From the NCBI GenBank assembly GCA_910577645.1, contig CAJTOL010000013.1:21691-85690 (forward strand): DNA of 64,000 bases, read 5' to 3'. This DNA comes from an uncultured Lachnospiraceae bacterium (GTDB taxonomy: Bacteria > Bacillota > Clostridia > Lachnospirales > Lachnospiraceae). Positions 17,888 through 26,284 of this stretch are shown here, in pieces; positions within the stretch are counted from its first letter, which is position 1; the number at the start of each line of letters is the position of its first letter. The translations under genes were made by a program, and so were the position numbers. The notes beneath the pieces were generated by a model. That model saw only the letters and a program-made list of their open reading frames with translations. It ran no database searches and was not told the DNA's origin.

Positions 17888-17976
17888 AAAAAGGGGAGGA
17901 TAAGTAGTTAAATTTCTCTTTTGTGTACATCCATAGTATTAACCTGTCCGGAAATTTTATACACAGAAATTACAAA

Positions 17977-18207
17977 TTATTTTTTCTCCAGCTCAGAAAG
18001 GCTGCGGATAAGCTCAATATCTGAGGCAGTCAGCCTTAAATTGGCAGAAAGGGTTTCCCCTCCCGGAGGTGTAATGCTTACCTCCATTAAGGTTCCTTCA
18101 GTCAGATTTCTGCGGGAAACAGCCCGAAGAAAATTGATAAATTTGGGGTGGTTTTCTTTAAAGCCTAAGGCCCTGTCTTTTAGCTGCATAAGTTCTAATG
18201 GGTTCAT
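17977..18207 (-). CDS. Small conserved-looking protein, unknown function
   Basis: A 76-aa protein without signal or membrane segment, of mixed charge: a helical N-terminus (LELMQLKDRALGF), a central Thr/Gly/Pro-rich turn and a helical C-terminus (LTASDIELIRSLSELEKK). It is read from the ATG at 18207 because AAGGAG lies seven bases upstream; the in-frame ATG two codons earlier is only one base from that site. A good terminator lies downstream on the same strand. It is transcribed divergently from the amidase gene. No family recognised. Confidence 0.7.
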   Translation of the reverse strand: MNPLELMQLKDRALGFKENHPKFINFLRAVSRRNLTEGTLMEVSITPPGGETLSANLRLTASDIELIRSLSELEKK

Positions 18208-18342
18208 AGCCATTCTCCTTGTCCTGTGTTTTTCATTCCCTCATATTCTATCACATTTTTTCATAAGTTAACAGATACAGGTATGAAAATCACAACCTGT
18301 CCCTGGTTTTCATATTATATAAAAAAGAGTAAGGACAGGACT

Positions 18343-19383
18343 ATGAAAATCTGTTTAGACGCCGGTCATTATGGAAAATACAATCAGAGTCCGGCGGAGC
18401 CGGGATACTACGAATCGGAAATGACGTGGAAGCTTCATCTGCTGCAAAAAAAATACCTGGAAGCCTATGGAATCCAGGTAGTGCTGACCAGAGAAAAACA
18501 AGAGAACGATAAGGGGCTGTATGCCAGAGGAATGGAGGCAAAAGGGTGCGATTTGTTTATCTCTGATCATTCCAACGCAGTGGGGAGCGGGATAAATAAC
18601 AATATAGATTATCCGGCGGCATATTGTGCCATTAACGGAAGTGCAGACGGGATCGGTATGGCCCTTGCCCAGACAGTGGGGACCGTTTTAAATACCAGGC
18701 AGCCGGCCAGAATCGAGCACAGAAGAGGGAAGAACGGAGATTATTACGGAGTGCTGCGGGGGGCTACGGCGGCAGGAGCTCCGGGGCTGATACTGGAACA
18801 TTCCTTTCATACCAATGCCGCCATTGCACGCTGGCTTCTGAATACCGAAAATTTAGACCGGCTGGCCAGGGCCGAGGCGGCGGTTATTGCCCTTTACTAT
18901 AACATTGATGTGCCGGAGCCGGAAAAACGTTCCGGATGGTATCAGGAGGAAGGGGGCTGGCGGTTTTACCTGGGAGATACCGGGGAGCCGGTACGAAATA
19001 ACTGGTATAAAGATGGCAAAGACTGGTACTGGTTTGACGGCGCCGGAATGATGGTTCATAATACCTGGAAAACCGATTCCAAAGGGCTCTGGTATTATTT
19101 GGGGGCCAGCGGGGCCATGGAGAAGGACACATGGGTAGTGTGGAAAAATGAGCTGTACCGCCTGAAGGAGGACGGCAGCATGTTCCAGGGAGAGATTTAC
19201 CTGAAAAGTGATGAGAAGGGCGCTTTGATTGTAGAAGAAGAGATCGAAAAATTAAGGATTGTAGCGGGGCCGGAAAAGAGAGGCAAAGGAAAGGGAGGCA
19301 GATCACAGACTGCCGGGAAGGCAAATAAGAAAAAGCATCCAAAGAGAAAAAAGCCTTCCAAAAAGAAAAAATTTAAAAAGTGA
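18343..19383 (+). CDS. N-acetylmuramoyl-L-alanine amidase with cell-wall-binding repeats
   Basis: Zinc amidase (Amidase_3) that cleaves the bond between muramic acid and the stem peptide of peptidoglycan. Expected zinc and catalytic residues are present: His9 in DAGH, Glu26, His76 in SDHSNA and Glu152 in LILEHSFH. Residues about 195-285 hold aromatic/glycine repeats of the choline-binding-like cell-wall type (GWYQEEGGWRFYL, NNWYKDGKDWYWFDG, NTWKTDSKGLWYYLG). The last 40 residues are a strongly basic Lys-rich tail. There is no signal peptide, as in many endolysins, so export would need a holin, lysis or another route. The start follows AAGGACAGG; earlier in-frame codons are AT-rich leader sequence. 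Confidence 0.88.
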   Translation: MKICLDAGHYGKYNQSPAEPGYYESEMTWKLHLLQKKYLEAYGIQVVLTREKQENDKGLYARGMEAKGCDLFISDHSNAVGSGINNNIDYPAAYCAINGSADGIGMALAQTVGTVLNTRQPARIEHRRGKNGDYYGVLRGATAAGAPGLILEHSFHTNAAIARWLLNTENLDRLARAEAAVIALYYNIDVPEPEKRSGWYQEEGGWRFYLGDTGEPVRNNWYKDGKDWYWFDGAGMMVHNTWKTDSKGLWYYLGASGAMEKDTWVVWKNELYRLKEDGSMFQGEIYLKSDEKGALIVEEEIEKLRIVAGPEKRGKGKGGRSQTAGKANKKKHPKRKKPSKKKKFKK

Positions 19384-19395
19384 CAGGAATAAAAC

Positions 19396-19456
19396 GGGGG
19401 ACAAGGCTGTGGGGCGAAGGTTCAGGATATTATCCCCTTGCCAATCCCCCTTCTTT
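19396..19456 (+). terminator. Possible terminator after the amidase gene
   Basis: GGGGGA (19396-19401) with CAAGG (19402-19406) can pair with CCTTG (19436-19440) and TCCCCC (19445-19450), followed by TTCTTT. The pfp -35 element lies inside the 3' arm. Confidence 0.4.
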
Positions 19457-19479
19457 GGGCTACAATACCCTCAGTGGGC
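19438..19479 (+). promoter_or_regulatory. pfp promoter with conserved start-site block
   Basis: TTGCCA (19438-19443), 17 bases, TACAAT (19461-19466). The 16-mer AATACCCTCAGTGGGC (19464-19479), covering part of the -10 and the likely start site, is identical to one at the ktrB promoter (54721-54736), which has the same -35 and spacing. CCCTCAGTGGG is an imperfect palindrome (CCCnCnGnGGG), suggesting a regulator site. Confidence 0.6.
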
Positions 19480-19547
19480 GAGAGCATATAACCTGTGTCC
19501 CCTTGTCCGCTAAGGGTAAAACCACAGAGAAAAAGGAGAAAGAACCT

Positions 19548-20765
19548 ATGAAAAAGAATATCATTGTTGGCCAGTCCGGCGGCCCAACTGCAGTAATCAA
19601 TGCCAGCCTGTACGGAGTGGTACGGGAAGGGATTTCACAGGGAGATGAGATCGGGAAGGTCTATGGTATGATTCATGGCATTGAGGGCTTTATGGCCGGA
19701 AGAGTGATGGAATTATCCGCCCTGCCGTCAGAAGAGCTGGAACTTTTAAAGCTTACCCCTGCAGCATATCTGGGCTCCTGCCGCTATAAGCTTCCTGAAG
19801 ACTTAAGCCATATCTGCTATCAGGAGCTGTTTGAAAAATTCCGTCAGATGGATATCGGCTATTTCTTCTATATAGGAGGAAATGATTCCATGGACACGGT
19901 AAGCAAGCTGTCCCGATACGCCGCCGCCCGCCATATTGACGTGAAAGTAATCGGCATCCCTAAAACCATTGACAATGATCTGATTATGACCGACCATACT
20001 CCCGGATACGGAAGCGCCGCCAAATATGTAGCCGCCACGGTTCGGGAAATCGTGCTGGATTCCTCAGGCTACCAGCAGAAATCGGTTACCATTGTGGAGC
20101 TGATGGGCCGCCATGCCGGCTGGATTACTGCTGCCAGTGTTTTGGCAAGAAAGTATAAAGGGGACAACCCGGCGCTTATTTACCTTCCTGAGACGGATTT
20201 TGATATGGAACAGTTTGCCTATGATGTAGAAAAGGCGTTGGAAAAGCAGCCTAACGTGATTATTTGCATTTCTGAAGGAATCTCTGATTCCAGAGGCCGG
20301 TTTATCTGTGAATACGCGGAGGAAGCCAGAGTGGATACCTTTGGTCATAAGATGCTGACAGGAAGCGGAAAGGTGCTGGAGAATTTTGTCCGGGATCGGT
20401 TTGGGGTTAAGGTAAGATCCGTGGAATTAAATGTGAGTCAGCGCTGCTCCGGCATGATTGCATCTAAAACCGATATTGAAGAGGCGGCGATGGCGGGAGC
20501 CTGGGGCGTGAAAAAGGCCCTTGAGGGAGTAACCGGCCAGATGGTTACATTTTTCCGCAAATCGGACAGTCCTTATGAGATAGAGTACGGTACAGTAGAT
20601 GTAAATCAGGTTTGCAATCAGGAAAAGAAATTTCCGGCAGAATGGATTACCGGAAAGGGCGCCGACATTGGAGAAGAATTTTTCGCCTATGTTCTGCCTC
20701 TGATTCAGGGAGAAACGGATCAGAAAATGGAAAATGGACTGCCGGTATACGCATACAGGAAATAA
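19548..20765 (+). CDS. pfp: Pyrophosphate-dependent 6-phosphofructokinase
   Basis: Phosphofructokinase of 405 aa that interconverts fructose-6-phosphate and fructose-1,6-bisphosphate, in glycolysis and its reverse. PPi rather than ATP use is indicated by GGNDS at about residues 110-114 (an Asp where ATP enzymes have Gly) and PKTIDND at residues 138-144 (Lys where ATP enzymes have Gly). The N-terminal phosphate loop is GQSGGPTAVINASL. The length fits the long PPi-type branch. Translation starts at the ATG behind AAAAGGAGAAAG; the frame extends 56 codons upstream only through the promoter region. Control may be shared with the potassium uptake genes through the promoter block described separately. 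Confidence 0.93.
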   Translation: MKKNIIVGQSGGPTAVINASLYGVVREGISQGDEIGKVYGMIHGIEGFMAGRVMELSALPSEELELLKLTPAAYLGSCRYKLPEDLSHICYQELFEKFRQMDIGYFFYIGGNDSMDTVSKLSRYAAARHIDVKVIGIPKTIDNDLIMTDHTPGYGSAAKYVAATVREIVLDSSGYQQKSVTIVELMGRHAGWITAASVLARKYKGDNPALIYLPETDFDMEQFAYDVEKALEKQPNVIICISEGISDSRGRFICEYAEEARVDTFGHKMLTGSGKVLENFVRDRFGVKVRSVELNVSQRCSGMIASKTDIEEAAMAGAWGVKKALEGVTGQMVTFFRKSDSPYEIEYGTVDVNQVCNQEKKFPAEWITGKGADIGEEFFAYVLPLIQGETDQKMENGLPVYAYRK

Positions 20766-20770
20766 AAAGC

Positions 20771-20800
20771 TTTACAACAATCATAGTTTTGTTATATACT
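20771..20800 (+). promoter_or_regulatory. Promoter of the SEC-C protein gene
   Basis: TTTACA (20771-20776), 18 bases, TATACT (20795-20800). Confidence 0.55.
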
Positions 20801-20851
20801 AACCTTTAGAGGTTTTACCCTGAATATATACAAAGAAGGATGGATAGTTTA

Positions 20852-21361
20852 ATGGCAATTTTAGAAACCTGGAGAAACCTGGCATATGGCGATGGTTTAG
20901 ATGATAAAAAGAGAGAAGAGCTGTGGACCGGCTATTTCAGCATTGAGAAAGGAATTTATGAGCAGATCCTTTCCAATCCCACAGAGGTGATTACCGGTAC
21001 GGTAAAGGAGCTGGCTGAAAAATACAACACAGAGCTGTTAATTATGACCGGATTTTTAGATGGAATTAATGAAAGCTTAAAAGGATACCAAAACCCCATT
21101 GATACCATGGAGGAAGATACAGAAGTTCGTATTGAAATCGATCCGGAGAAGCTTTACTACAATATGGTAGAGGCAAAGGCAGACTGGCTGTATGAGCTTC
21201 CCCAGTGGGATGCAATCCTTTCTGAGGAGCGCAGAAAAGAGCTTTACAAGGAGCAGAAGGCATCGGGAACTGTCCGCAAGGAGCAGAAGGTATACCCCAA
21301 TGATCCCTGTCCCTGCGGAAGCGGCAAGAAATATAAAAAGTGCTGCGGCAAGAATGCATAA
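20852..21361 (+). CDS. SEC-C zinc motif protein
   Basis: A 169-aa cytoplasmic protein ending in a SEC-C zinc-binding motif (CPCGSGKKYKKCCG), as found at the end of SecA and in many stand-alone proteins. The N-terminal 130 residues (MAILETWRNLAYGDGL onward) form an acidic helical domain of unknown role. The ATG at 20852 was chosen over the one at 20840 because the AAGGATGG site is well spaced for it and relatives start at the same residue. It has its own promoter and a strong terminator downstream, so it is monocistronic. Confidence 0.82.
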   Translation: MAILETWRNLAYGDGLDDKKREELWTGYFSIEKGIYEQILSNPTEVITGTVKELAEKYNTELLIMTGFLDGINESLKGYQNPIDTMEEDTEVRIEIDPEKLYYNMVEAKADWLYELPQWDAILSEERRKELYKEQKASGTVRKEQKVYPNDPCPCGSGKKYKKCCGKNA

Positions 21362-21401
21362 AAGTCTGACCGATATTGATATCAGACTGCAGATAAGGAC
21401 A

Positions 21402-21431
21402 AGCCCGGGAGGCATCTCTCGGGCTGTTTTT
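21402..21431 (+). terminator. Intrinsic terminator after SEC-C gene
   Basis: AGCCCGGGAG-GCAT-CTCTCGGGCT (21402-21425), then GTTTTT. Confidence 0.85.
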
Positions 21432-21495
21432 CACTCTATTCCCTCAATGGACAAAGGGATGCTGAGAGTATGGAAAATAGAAACAGGAGGATAAA

Positions 21496-22287
21496 ATGGA
21501 CGCTTACACAAGTTTTGCGGCAGTTTACGATCTGTTCATGGACAATATCCCTTATGAGGAATGGTGCGCTTATCTTACAAGCCTTTTAAAAGAAAGAGGG
21601 GTTGGGGACGGCCTGGTTTTGGATCTGGGATGCGGCACCGGAAGCCTTACAGAACTTTTGGCGGCAGAGGGGTACGACATGATCGGCGTGGACAATGCGG
21701 CGGATATGCTGGAAATGGCTGCAGAGAAAAAGCTTGCAAGCGGAAGGGATATTCTTTACCTGCTTCAGGATATGCGGGAACTGGAACTGTACGGCACTGT
21801 GACGGCGGTAGTCAGTATCTGTGACTCCATAAACTATATTCTGGATTATGGGGATCTGGTTCAGGTTTTTTCTCTGGTAAATAATTATCTGGATCCGGGA
21901 GGGGTATTTATTTTTGACTTAAACACAGAATATAAATACCGGGAGATCCTGGGGGAATCTACCATTGCAGAGAACCGGGAGGAAGGCAGCTTTATCTGGG
22001 AAAACTATTTTGACGAGGAAACGGGGATCAATGAGTACGATTTAACCTTATTTATCCGTGGGGAAAATAAGCAGGATTCTCTGTTTCAAAGGTTTGAAGA
22101 AACCCATTACCAGCGAGCCTATTCAGTAGAAGAAATTAAAAAAGCCCTGGAGGAAGCAGGTCTGGCTTTTGAGACCTGCTATGACGCCTTTACCAGAGAG
22201 CCGCCCAGACAGGACAGCGAAAGGATATACGTGATTGCCCGGGAAAAAGGCAAAAAGCAGTTGAAATTTGTTAGAAATACAACGTAA
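21496..22287 (+). CDS. Class I SAM-dependent methyltransferase
   Basis: A 263-aa methyltransferase with the SAM-binding motif VLDLGCGTGSLTELL at about residues 40-54, an acidic second strand (IGVDNAADML) and a motif IV-like segment (VVSICDSINYI). Proteins of this type are common in Firmicutes and their substrates are mostly unknown. No specificity feature was seen. It starts behind AGGAGGATAAA, 134 bases after the SEC-C gene and beyond a terminator. hslO follows after 32 bases and is probably co-transcribed. Confidence 0.85.
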   Translation: MDAYTSFAAVYDLFMDNIPYEEWCAYLTSLLKERGVGDGLVLDLGCGTGSLTELLAAEGYDMIGVDNAADMLEMAAEKKLASGRDILYLLQDMRELELYGTVTAVVSICDSINYILDYGDLVQVFSLVNNYLDPGGVFIFDLNTEYKYREILGESTIAENREEGSFIWENYFDEETGINEYDLTLFIRGENKQDSLFQRFEETHYQRAYSVEEIKKALEEAGLAFETCYDAFTREPPRQDSERIYVIAREKGKKQLKFVRNTT

Positions 22288-22319
22288 TTAATGAAAAACC
22301 AACAAAGAGAGGGAGAAAG

Positions 22320-23201
22320 ATGTCTGATTATATTATCCGCGGGACTGCGGCAGAAGGCCAGATCCGCGCTTTTGCTGCAACTACAAGGGAGCTGACAGAG
22401 CATGCCCGTCAGGCCCACAACACCAGCCCGGTGGCAACAGCCGCCCTGGGCCGCCTTCTTACAGCAGGCGGAATGATGGGAATTACCATGAAAGGGGAGG
22501 AAGATCTTCTAACCCTGAAAATCCAGGGAGACGGCCCCATTGAGGGGCTGACCGTTACAGCTGACTCCCACGGAAGGGTAAAAGGCTATGTCTATAACCC
22601 TGCTGTTATGCTGCCCCCCAACGCAAAAGGAAAGCTGGATGTAGGCGGGGCTTTGGGAGTTGGAGTATTAAGCGTGATCAAAGATATTGGCTTAAAAGAG
22701 CCTTATGTGGGTCAGACTATTTTGGTTACCGGAGAGATTGCCGAGGATTTAACTTATTATTATGCAACCTCTGAGCAGACCCCTTCCTCAATTGCTTTGG
22801 GAGTCTTGATGAACAAGGACAACACGGTCCGTCAGGCCGGAGGATTTATGATTCAGCTTATGCCCGGGGCGTCGGAGGAGATTATCGGCAAATTGGAGGA
22901 GCGTCTGGAAAAAATCACCTCCGTCACGGCATTGCTGGACGAGGGAAATACTCCGGAGAAAATTTTGGAACATATCCTGGGAGACTTTGGATTGGAGATA
23001 AATGAGACTGTAGAAACAAAATTCTACTGCAATTGTACAAAGGAGAGGGTGGAAAAGGCCCTTGTAAGTATCGGAAAAAAAGAACTTCAGGAAATGATTG
23101 ACGAGGGGAAAGAAATAGAGGTGAACTGCCATTTCTGCAGCCGCCGCTATGGATTTTCTGTGGAAGAATTGGGAGAGCTTATGAGCCGCGCTTCCCATTA
23201 G
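22320..23201 (+). CDS. hslO: Hsp33 redox-regulated chaperone
   Basis: Hsp33, a holdase chaperone activated by oxidative unfolding. The 293 aa have the usual N-terminal domain (RGTAAEGQIRAFAATT) and the C-terminal zinc centre with all four cysteines, Cys237/Cys239 (CNC) and Cys270/Cys273 (CHFC). It should therefore be redox-switchable. It lies directly after the methyltransferase gene, and a 13-bp hairpin terminator follows. Useful to an anaerobe exposed to oxygen or hypochlorous acid. Confidence 0.96.
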   Translation: MSDYIIRGTAAEGQIRAFAATTRELTEHARQAHNTSPVATAALGRLLTAGGMMGITMKGEEDLLTLKIQGDGPIEGLTVTADSHGRVKGYVYNPAVMLPPNAKGKLDVGGALGVGVLSVIKDIGLKEPYVGQTILVTGEIAEDLTYYYATSEQTPSSIALGVLMNKDNTVRQAGGFMIQLMPGASEEIIGKLEERLEKITSVTALLDEGNTPEKILEHILGDFGLEINETVETKFYCNCTKERVEKALVSIGKKELQEMIDEGKEIEVNCHFCSRRYGFSVEELGELMSRASH

Positions 23202-23257
23202 GCTAAGGAACCAGGCGCGATCTCCATAGAGAGCTTTTCAGGATATTCCATAACAAA

Positions 23258-23292
23258 AAGAACCGGTATCATAAGGTAAGATACCGGTTCTT
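23258..23292. terminator. Bidirectional terminator between hslO and csp
   Basis: AAGAACCGGTATC (23258-23270) / GATACCGGTTCTT (23280-23292), a perfect 13-bp stem with a T-rich 3' side (TTATTTG) on the + strand and a T-run on the minus strand. Confidence 0.75.
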
Positions 23293-23381
23293 ATTTGTAA
23301 TCATTGAATCCAATATAACTTTATTTCAATTACATAAACATGATCTATATGATTGAAAAAGGTACACTGCTGACTAGATGA

Positions 23382-23579
23382 TTATAATTTGGTAACATTG
23401 GTTGCCTGGGGTCCCTTTGCACCGTTAACTACGTCGAATTCAACCTCAGCGCCCTCGTCTAAAGACTTGAAGCCTTCCATGTTTAATCCGGAGTAGTGTA
23501 CGAATACGTCGTTACCCTGCTCATCGGAAATGAATCCGTAGCCCTTCTGATTATTGAACCACTTAACTGTACCTTTCAT
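23382..23579 (-). CDS. cspA: Cold-shock protein (CspA family)
   Basis: A 65-aa OB-fold protein that binds single-stranded RNA and DNA and melts mRNA structure. Both RNA-binding motifs are intact: KGYGFI (RNP1) and VFVHYS (RNP2). It is monocistronic on the minus strand with a sigma-A promoter at 23639-23667. Its leader is about 50 bases with a CCGTAA/TTACGG hairpin (23613-23630), much shorter than the thermosensing leader of E. coli cspA. The start follows GGAGGTATCATA. Confidence 0.96.
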   Translation of the reverse strand: MKGTVKWFNNQKGYGFISDEQGNDVFVHYSGLNMEGFKSLDEGAEVEFDVVNGAKGPQATNVTKL

Positions 23580-23638
23580 TATGATACCTCCAAAAAAATA
23601 AGAAAAATTACTCCGTAAGTTATTTTACGGATGTCCTA

Positions 23639-23667
23639 AGAATAGCACAGTTTTAATCCGGTGTCAA
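23639..23667 (-). promoter_or_regulatory. csp promoter
   Basis: On the minus strand: TTGACA (23667-23662), 17 bases, TATTCT (23644-23639). Confidence 0.7.
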
Positions 23668-23833
23668 ATGGTTTTCGTGTCAATTTTTGGAAATTTATGC
23701 AGGGGGAATAAGGGGGAAATATACGGAAATTTCCCACCGTCTGAACTGTCACGAAAAAATTGCATTTTGGGAAAAAGCTGTTATACTGGTAAAAGAACAA
23801 AGACCCGGCTGGCAAATAAGGAGGATAAGCGGT

Positions 23834-24379
23834 ATGGAATTTCGAAATATAGGAAGGCATTTCTACACCATTACAGAGCATAAGCTTTTCGTTATGAAGC
23901 ATTGCTTTATGGTAGGCTTGTACCGGCAGGGGCTGCTTCACGACCTGTCCAAATACAGCCCGGAGGAATTCTGGACCGGAGTCCGGTACTATCAGGGGGA
24001 TCGGAGTCCCAACGCGGCGGAGCGGGAGATATTGGGATTCTCCAAAGCCTGGCTTCATCATAAAGGGCGGAATAAGCACCATTTTGAATACTGGATTGAT
24101 GTATCAAAAAACAAAGAAGAAGGGCTGATTGGAAACAAAATGCCTTTAAACTATGTAATCGAGATGGTAATGGACAGGATAGCCGCATGTAAGGTCTATA
24201 AAGGCAAAGACTATTACGACGGCGCTGCCTGGGAATATTATGAGAGAACCAGACAATTTATCACCATTCATCCGGAAACCAGGGCGCTTTTAGAAAGGCT
24301 CCTCTGGATGCTGAAACAAAAGGGAGAGAAAAAAACCTTTTCCTATATCCGCAAGCTGCTGAAAAAAGGAAGCTATTAA
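23834..24379 (+). CDS. DUF5662 family protein (HD-like)
   Basis: A 181-aa protein of the DUF5662 type, found mainly in Firmicutes. Several conserved His/Asp positions resemble an HD-type metal site: LLHDLSKYSPEEF near residue 37 and AWLHHKGRNKHHFEYW near residue 75. Metal binding and hydrolase activity are plausible but unproven. The ATG at 23834 has AAGGAGG nine bases upstream. The C-terminal tail is basic. Its stop overlaps the convergent exonuclease gene by 4 bases. Confidence 0.78.
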   Translation: MEFRNIGRHFYTITEHKLFVMKHCFMVGLYRQGLLHDLSKYSPEEFWTGVRYYQGDRSPNAAEREILGFSKAWLHHKGRNKHHFEYWIDVSKNKEEGLIGNKMPLNYVIEMVMDRIAACKVYKGKDYYDGAAWEYYERTRQFITIHPETRALLERLLWMLKQKGEKKTFSYIRKLLKKGSY

Positions 24380-25485
24380 TTTACCGGGATCTTGGGACAT
24401 AAAAGCTTTAAAACGCCGTCCAGATAGGATGCCGCATTGTCAGGGTCCTGGAAAAGTTCCGGACAGTATTTGACATAAGTCTGCTTTTCTTTATAGTTTT
24501 TTTTGAATACCGGAGTCCAGACAGGCCGGGGCTGGGGAAGAAACAGGCCTGAGGATCTGGTGTAGCAGGTAGCGGCGGTAGCCTTTTTTCTGGCGGAGCG
24601 ATCTACAAACTCTCCCAGGCTTTTATGGACGGCAGTATCCTCCTGAGGGAGATAATAATAATCCTTATAATCCGGATAAAAATATTTCAGCTCCCCTTCT
24701 GTAAGGGGAACGCTGCATACCAGGCGGTTTTCATCGCAGGACAGGGTAAAGGTCCCGTCAGAAACGGACCATGGTGAAGGGACAGAACAGGCGCTCTCGT
24801 AAGTTAATTCCAGATGGGTTTCCGGTGTGCCAAAAATGTCATGGATAGTGGAGGTGTCCTGATCTGCAAAGGAAAAACTGCCTTCCAGCATATCACAGTA
24901 ATTTAGAACAGGAAGAATCAGGGGCATCCCTTCCAAATCCTCTTTGTTATGAAGAATCAGCATATTGTAGAGAAAATCCTCACCGGTAACCAGATAGTCC
25001 TGATAGACCTGGATAAGCTGGCCGCCGGAATAGGGATCTGTGCGGAAAATTCCCAGAAACCGCTCAATGGCTTTCTGCTTTAGGCTTTCCAAACCTAAAA
25101 GCCCTTTGTAGGGCTTAATCTTTCGGTAAATATCCAGACTTTTAACTCCGGAAAAATCATAGTTAAGGCCATAATGGCAGCAGCGCTTTAACAGATAGGG
25201 GATGTCAAAGCCGTCTCCGTTAAAGTGTACCAGGACAGAAAAGTTTTGCAGGAAGGAGAAAAAGGCATGGAGAAGCTCCGGCTCTGCCTCTCTGGTGTCG
25301 GCAAACCACTGGAAAAGCTGCCAGCGATTTTCCCGGTAACAGGCGCAGCCGATAAGGTACAGGGAAGAGGTATCGCCGGAAAAGCCGGTGGTTTCAATAT
25401 CAAAAAACAGCAGATCCGACAAGGGCCCCAGCCTTTCCAGAGGATAGGCGGCAGGGAAATCTATGGTGTGACGGACAGTAATCAT
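24376..25485 (-). CDS. YprB-type RNase H-like exonuclease domain protein
   Basis: A 369-aa protein with an RNase H-like (DEDD) 3'-5' exonuclease fold in its first 200 residues. The first acidic motif is LLFFDIETTGF near residue 25, the second LVHFNGDGFDIPYL near residue 88, and a later one is LHNKEDLEGM. This is the YprB_RNaseH-like family. The C-terminal 170 residues are not recognised. The start is the ATG at 25485, 11 bases after AGGAGG; a TTG eight codons earlier overlaps that site. It is convergent with the DUF5662 gene and divergent from ruvA. Confidence 0.8.
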   Translation of the reverse strand: MITVRHTIDFPAAYPLERLGPLSDLLFFDIETTGFSGDTSSLYLIGCACYRENRWQLFQWFADTREAEPELLHAFFSFLQNFSVLVHFNGDGFDIPYLLKRCCHYGLNYDFSGVKSLDIYRKIKPYKGLLGLESLKQKAIERFLGIFRTDPYSGGQLIQVYQDYLVTGEDFLYNMLILHNKEDLEGMPLILPVLNYCDMLEGSFSFADQDTSTIHDIFGTPETHLELTYESACSVPSPWSVSDGTFTLSCDENRLVCSVPLTEGELKYFYPDYKDYYYLPQEDTAVHKSLGEFVDRSARKKATAATCYTRSSGLFLPQPRPVWTPVFKKNYKEKQTYVKYCPELFQDPDNAASYLDGVLKLLCPKIPVN

Positions 25486-25583
25486 AGGTATGGAATCCTC
25501 CTGAAGCAATGGAATCTATATCAGCAATTATACGGAACAGAAAAGAGAAAGTCAATGAAAATAGAATATTTGTTCGATTGAGG

Positions 25584-25612
25584 TTGCATTGAAAACGGGT
25601 CTATGTTATGAT
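25584..25612 (+). promoter_or_regulatory. ruvAB promoter
   Basis: TTGCAT (25584-25589), 17 bases, TATGAT (25607-25612) with a TG extension. No LexA-type box was recognised. Confidence 0.65.
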
Positions 25613-25642
25613 GAAATGCAAAAGATTGCAAAAGGAGAAGTT

Positions 25643-26272
25643 ATGATTTCTTATATAAAAGGCCCGTTGATGGAAATTGACGGGGACTTGATTGTAATAG
25701 AGGCAGGAAATATAGGTTTTGGTATCCGGGTTCCGTTATCTCTGCTGGACGAACTGCCTAAGGTGGGGGAGACGGTAAGAGTCTATACTTATTTTCAGGT
25801 TCGGGAGGATGCCATGAGTCTCTATGGCTTTCTCCACCGCCAGGACAGGGAAATGTTTAAACAGCTTTTGGGAGTCAATGGCGTGGGGCCCAAAGGGGCA
25901 TTGGGGATTTTATCTGCCCTGCGGCCGGATGCTCTGCGGATGGCCATTATTTCCGGGGATGTGAAGGCGATTTCCAAGGCGCCTGGGATTGGGTCAAAGA
26001 CCGCCCAGAGGGTAATTTTGGATTTAAAAGACAAAATTTCTTCAGAAGATTTGTTCCCTGCGGCAGGAGACGGGGGATTCCTGGAAAATTCCGGAATTCA
26101 ATCCGGAATAGACGGCTATGGGGATGCGGCCCGTGAGGCTGTCAGCGCCCTGGTAGCTCTGGGATACTCTAATATGGAGGCGGCCAGAGCGGTGAAAAAG
26201 GCAGAAATAACAGATGATATGACAACAGAGGATGTGCTGAAAGCCTCCCTGCGTCATTTGTCATTTTTATAG
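25643..26272 (+). CDS. ruvA: Holliday junction protein RuvA
   Basis: RuvA (209 aa) binds four-way DNA junctions as a tetramer and positions the RuvB motor. The N-terminal OB domain begins MISYIKGPLMEI. The helix-hairpin-helix motifs are LLGVNGVGPKGALGIL and ISKAPGIGSKTAQRVIL, and the C-terminal helical domain that contacts RuvB follows. The start is the ATG behind AAAAGGAGAAG; a TTG 18 codons upstream lies in the promoter. ruvB follows after 12 bases. Confidence 0.97.
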   Translation: MISYIKGPLMEIDGDLIVIEAGNIGFGIRVPLSLLDELPKVGETVRVYTYFQVREDAMSLYGFLHRQDREMFKQLLGVNGVGPKGALGILSALRPDALRMAIISGDVKAISKAPGIGSKTAQRVILDLKDKISSEDLFPAAGDGGFLENSGIQSGIDGYGDAAREAVSALVALGYSNMEAARAVKKAEITDDMTTEDVLKASLRHLSFL

Positions 26273-26284
26273 AGGTGAGGATCC

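Noticed and set aside
18277..18300. Inverted repeat ACAGGT-N12-ACCTGT between the divergent 76-aa gene and the amidase
   Set aside because: It could be an operator, but six-base arms with a 12-base gap in AT-rich DNA occur by chance often enough that I do not list it as a site.
19396..19508. Riboswitch-like alternative pairing before pfp (GGACAAGG with either CCTTGCC or CCTTGTCC)
   Set aside because: The 5' arm lies upstream of the predicted pfp promoter, so the pfp transcript would not contain it. A terminator for the amidase gene explains it better.
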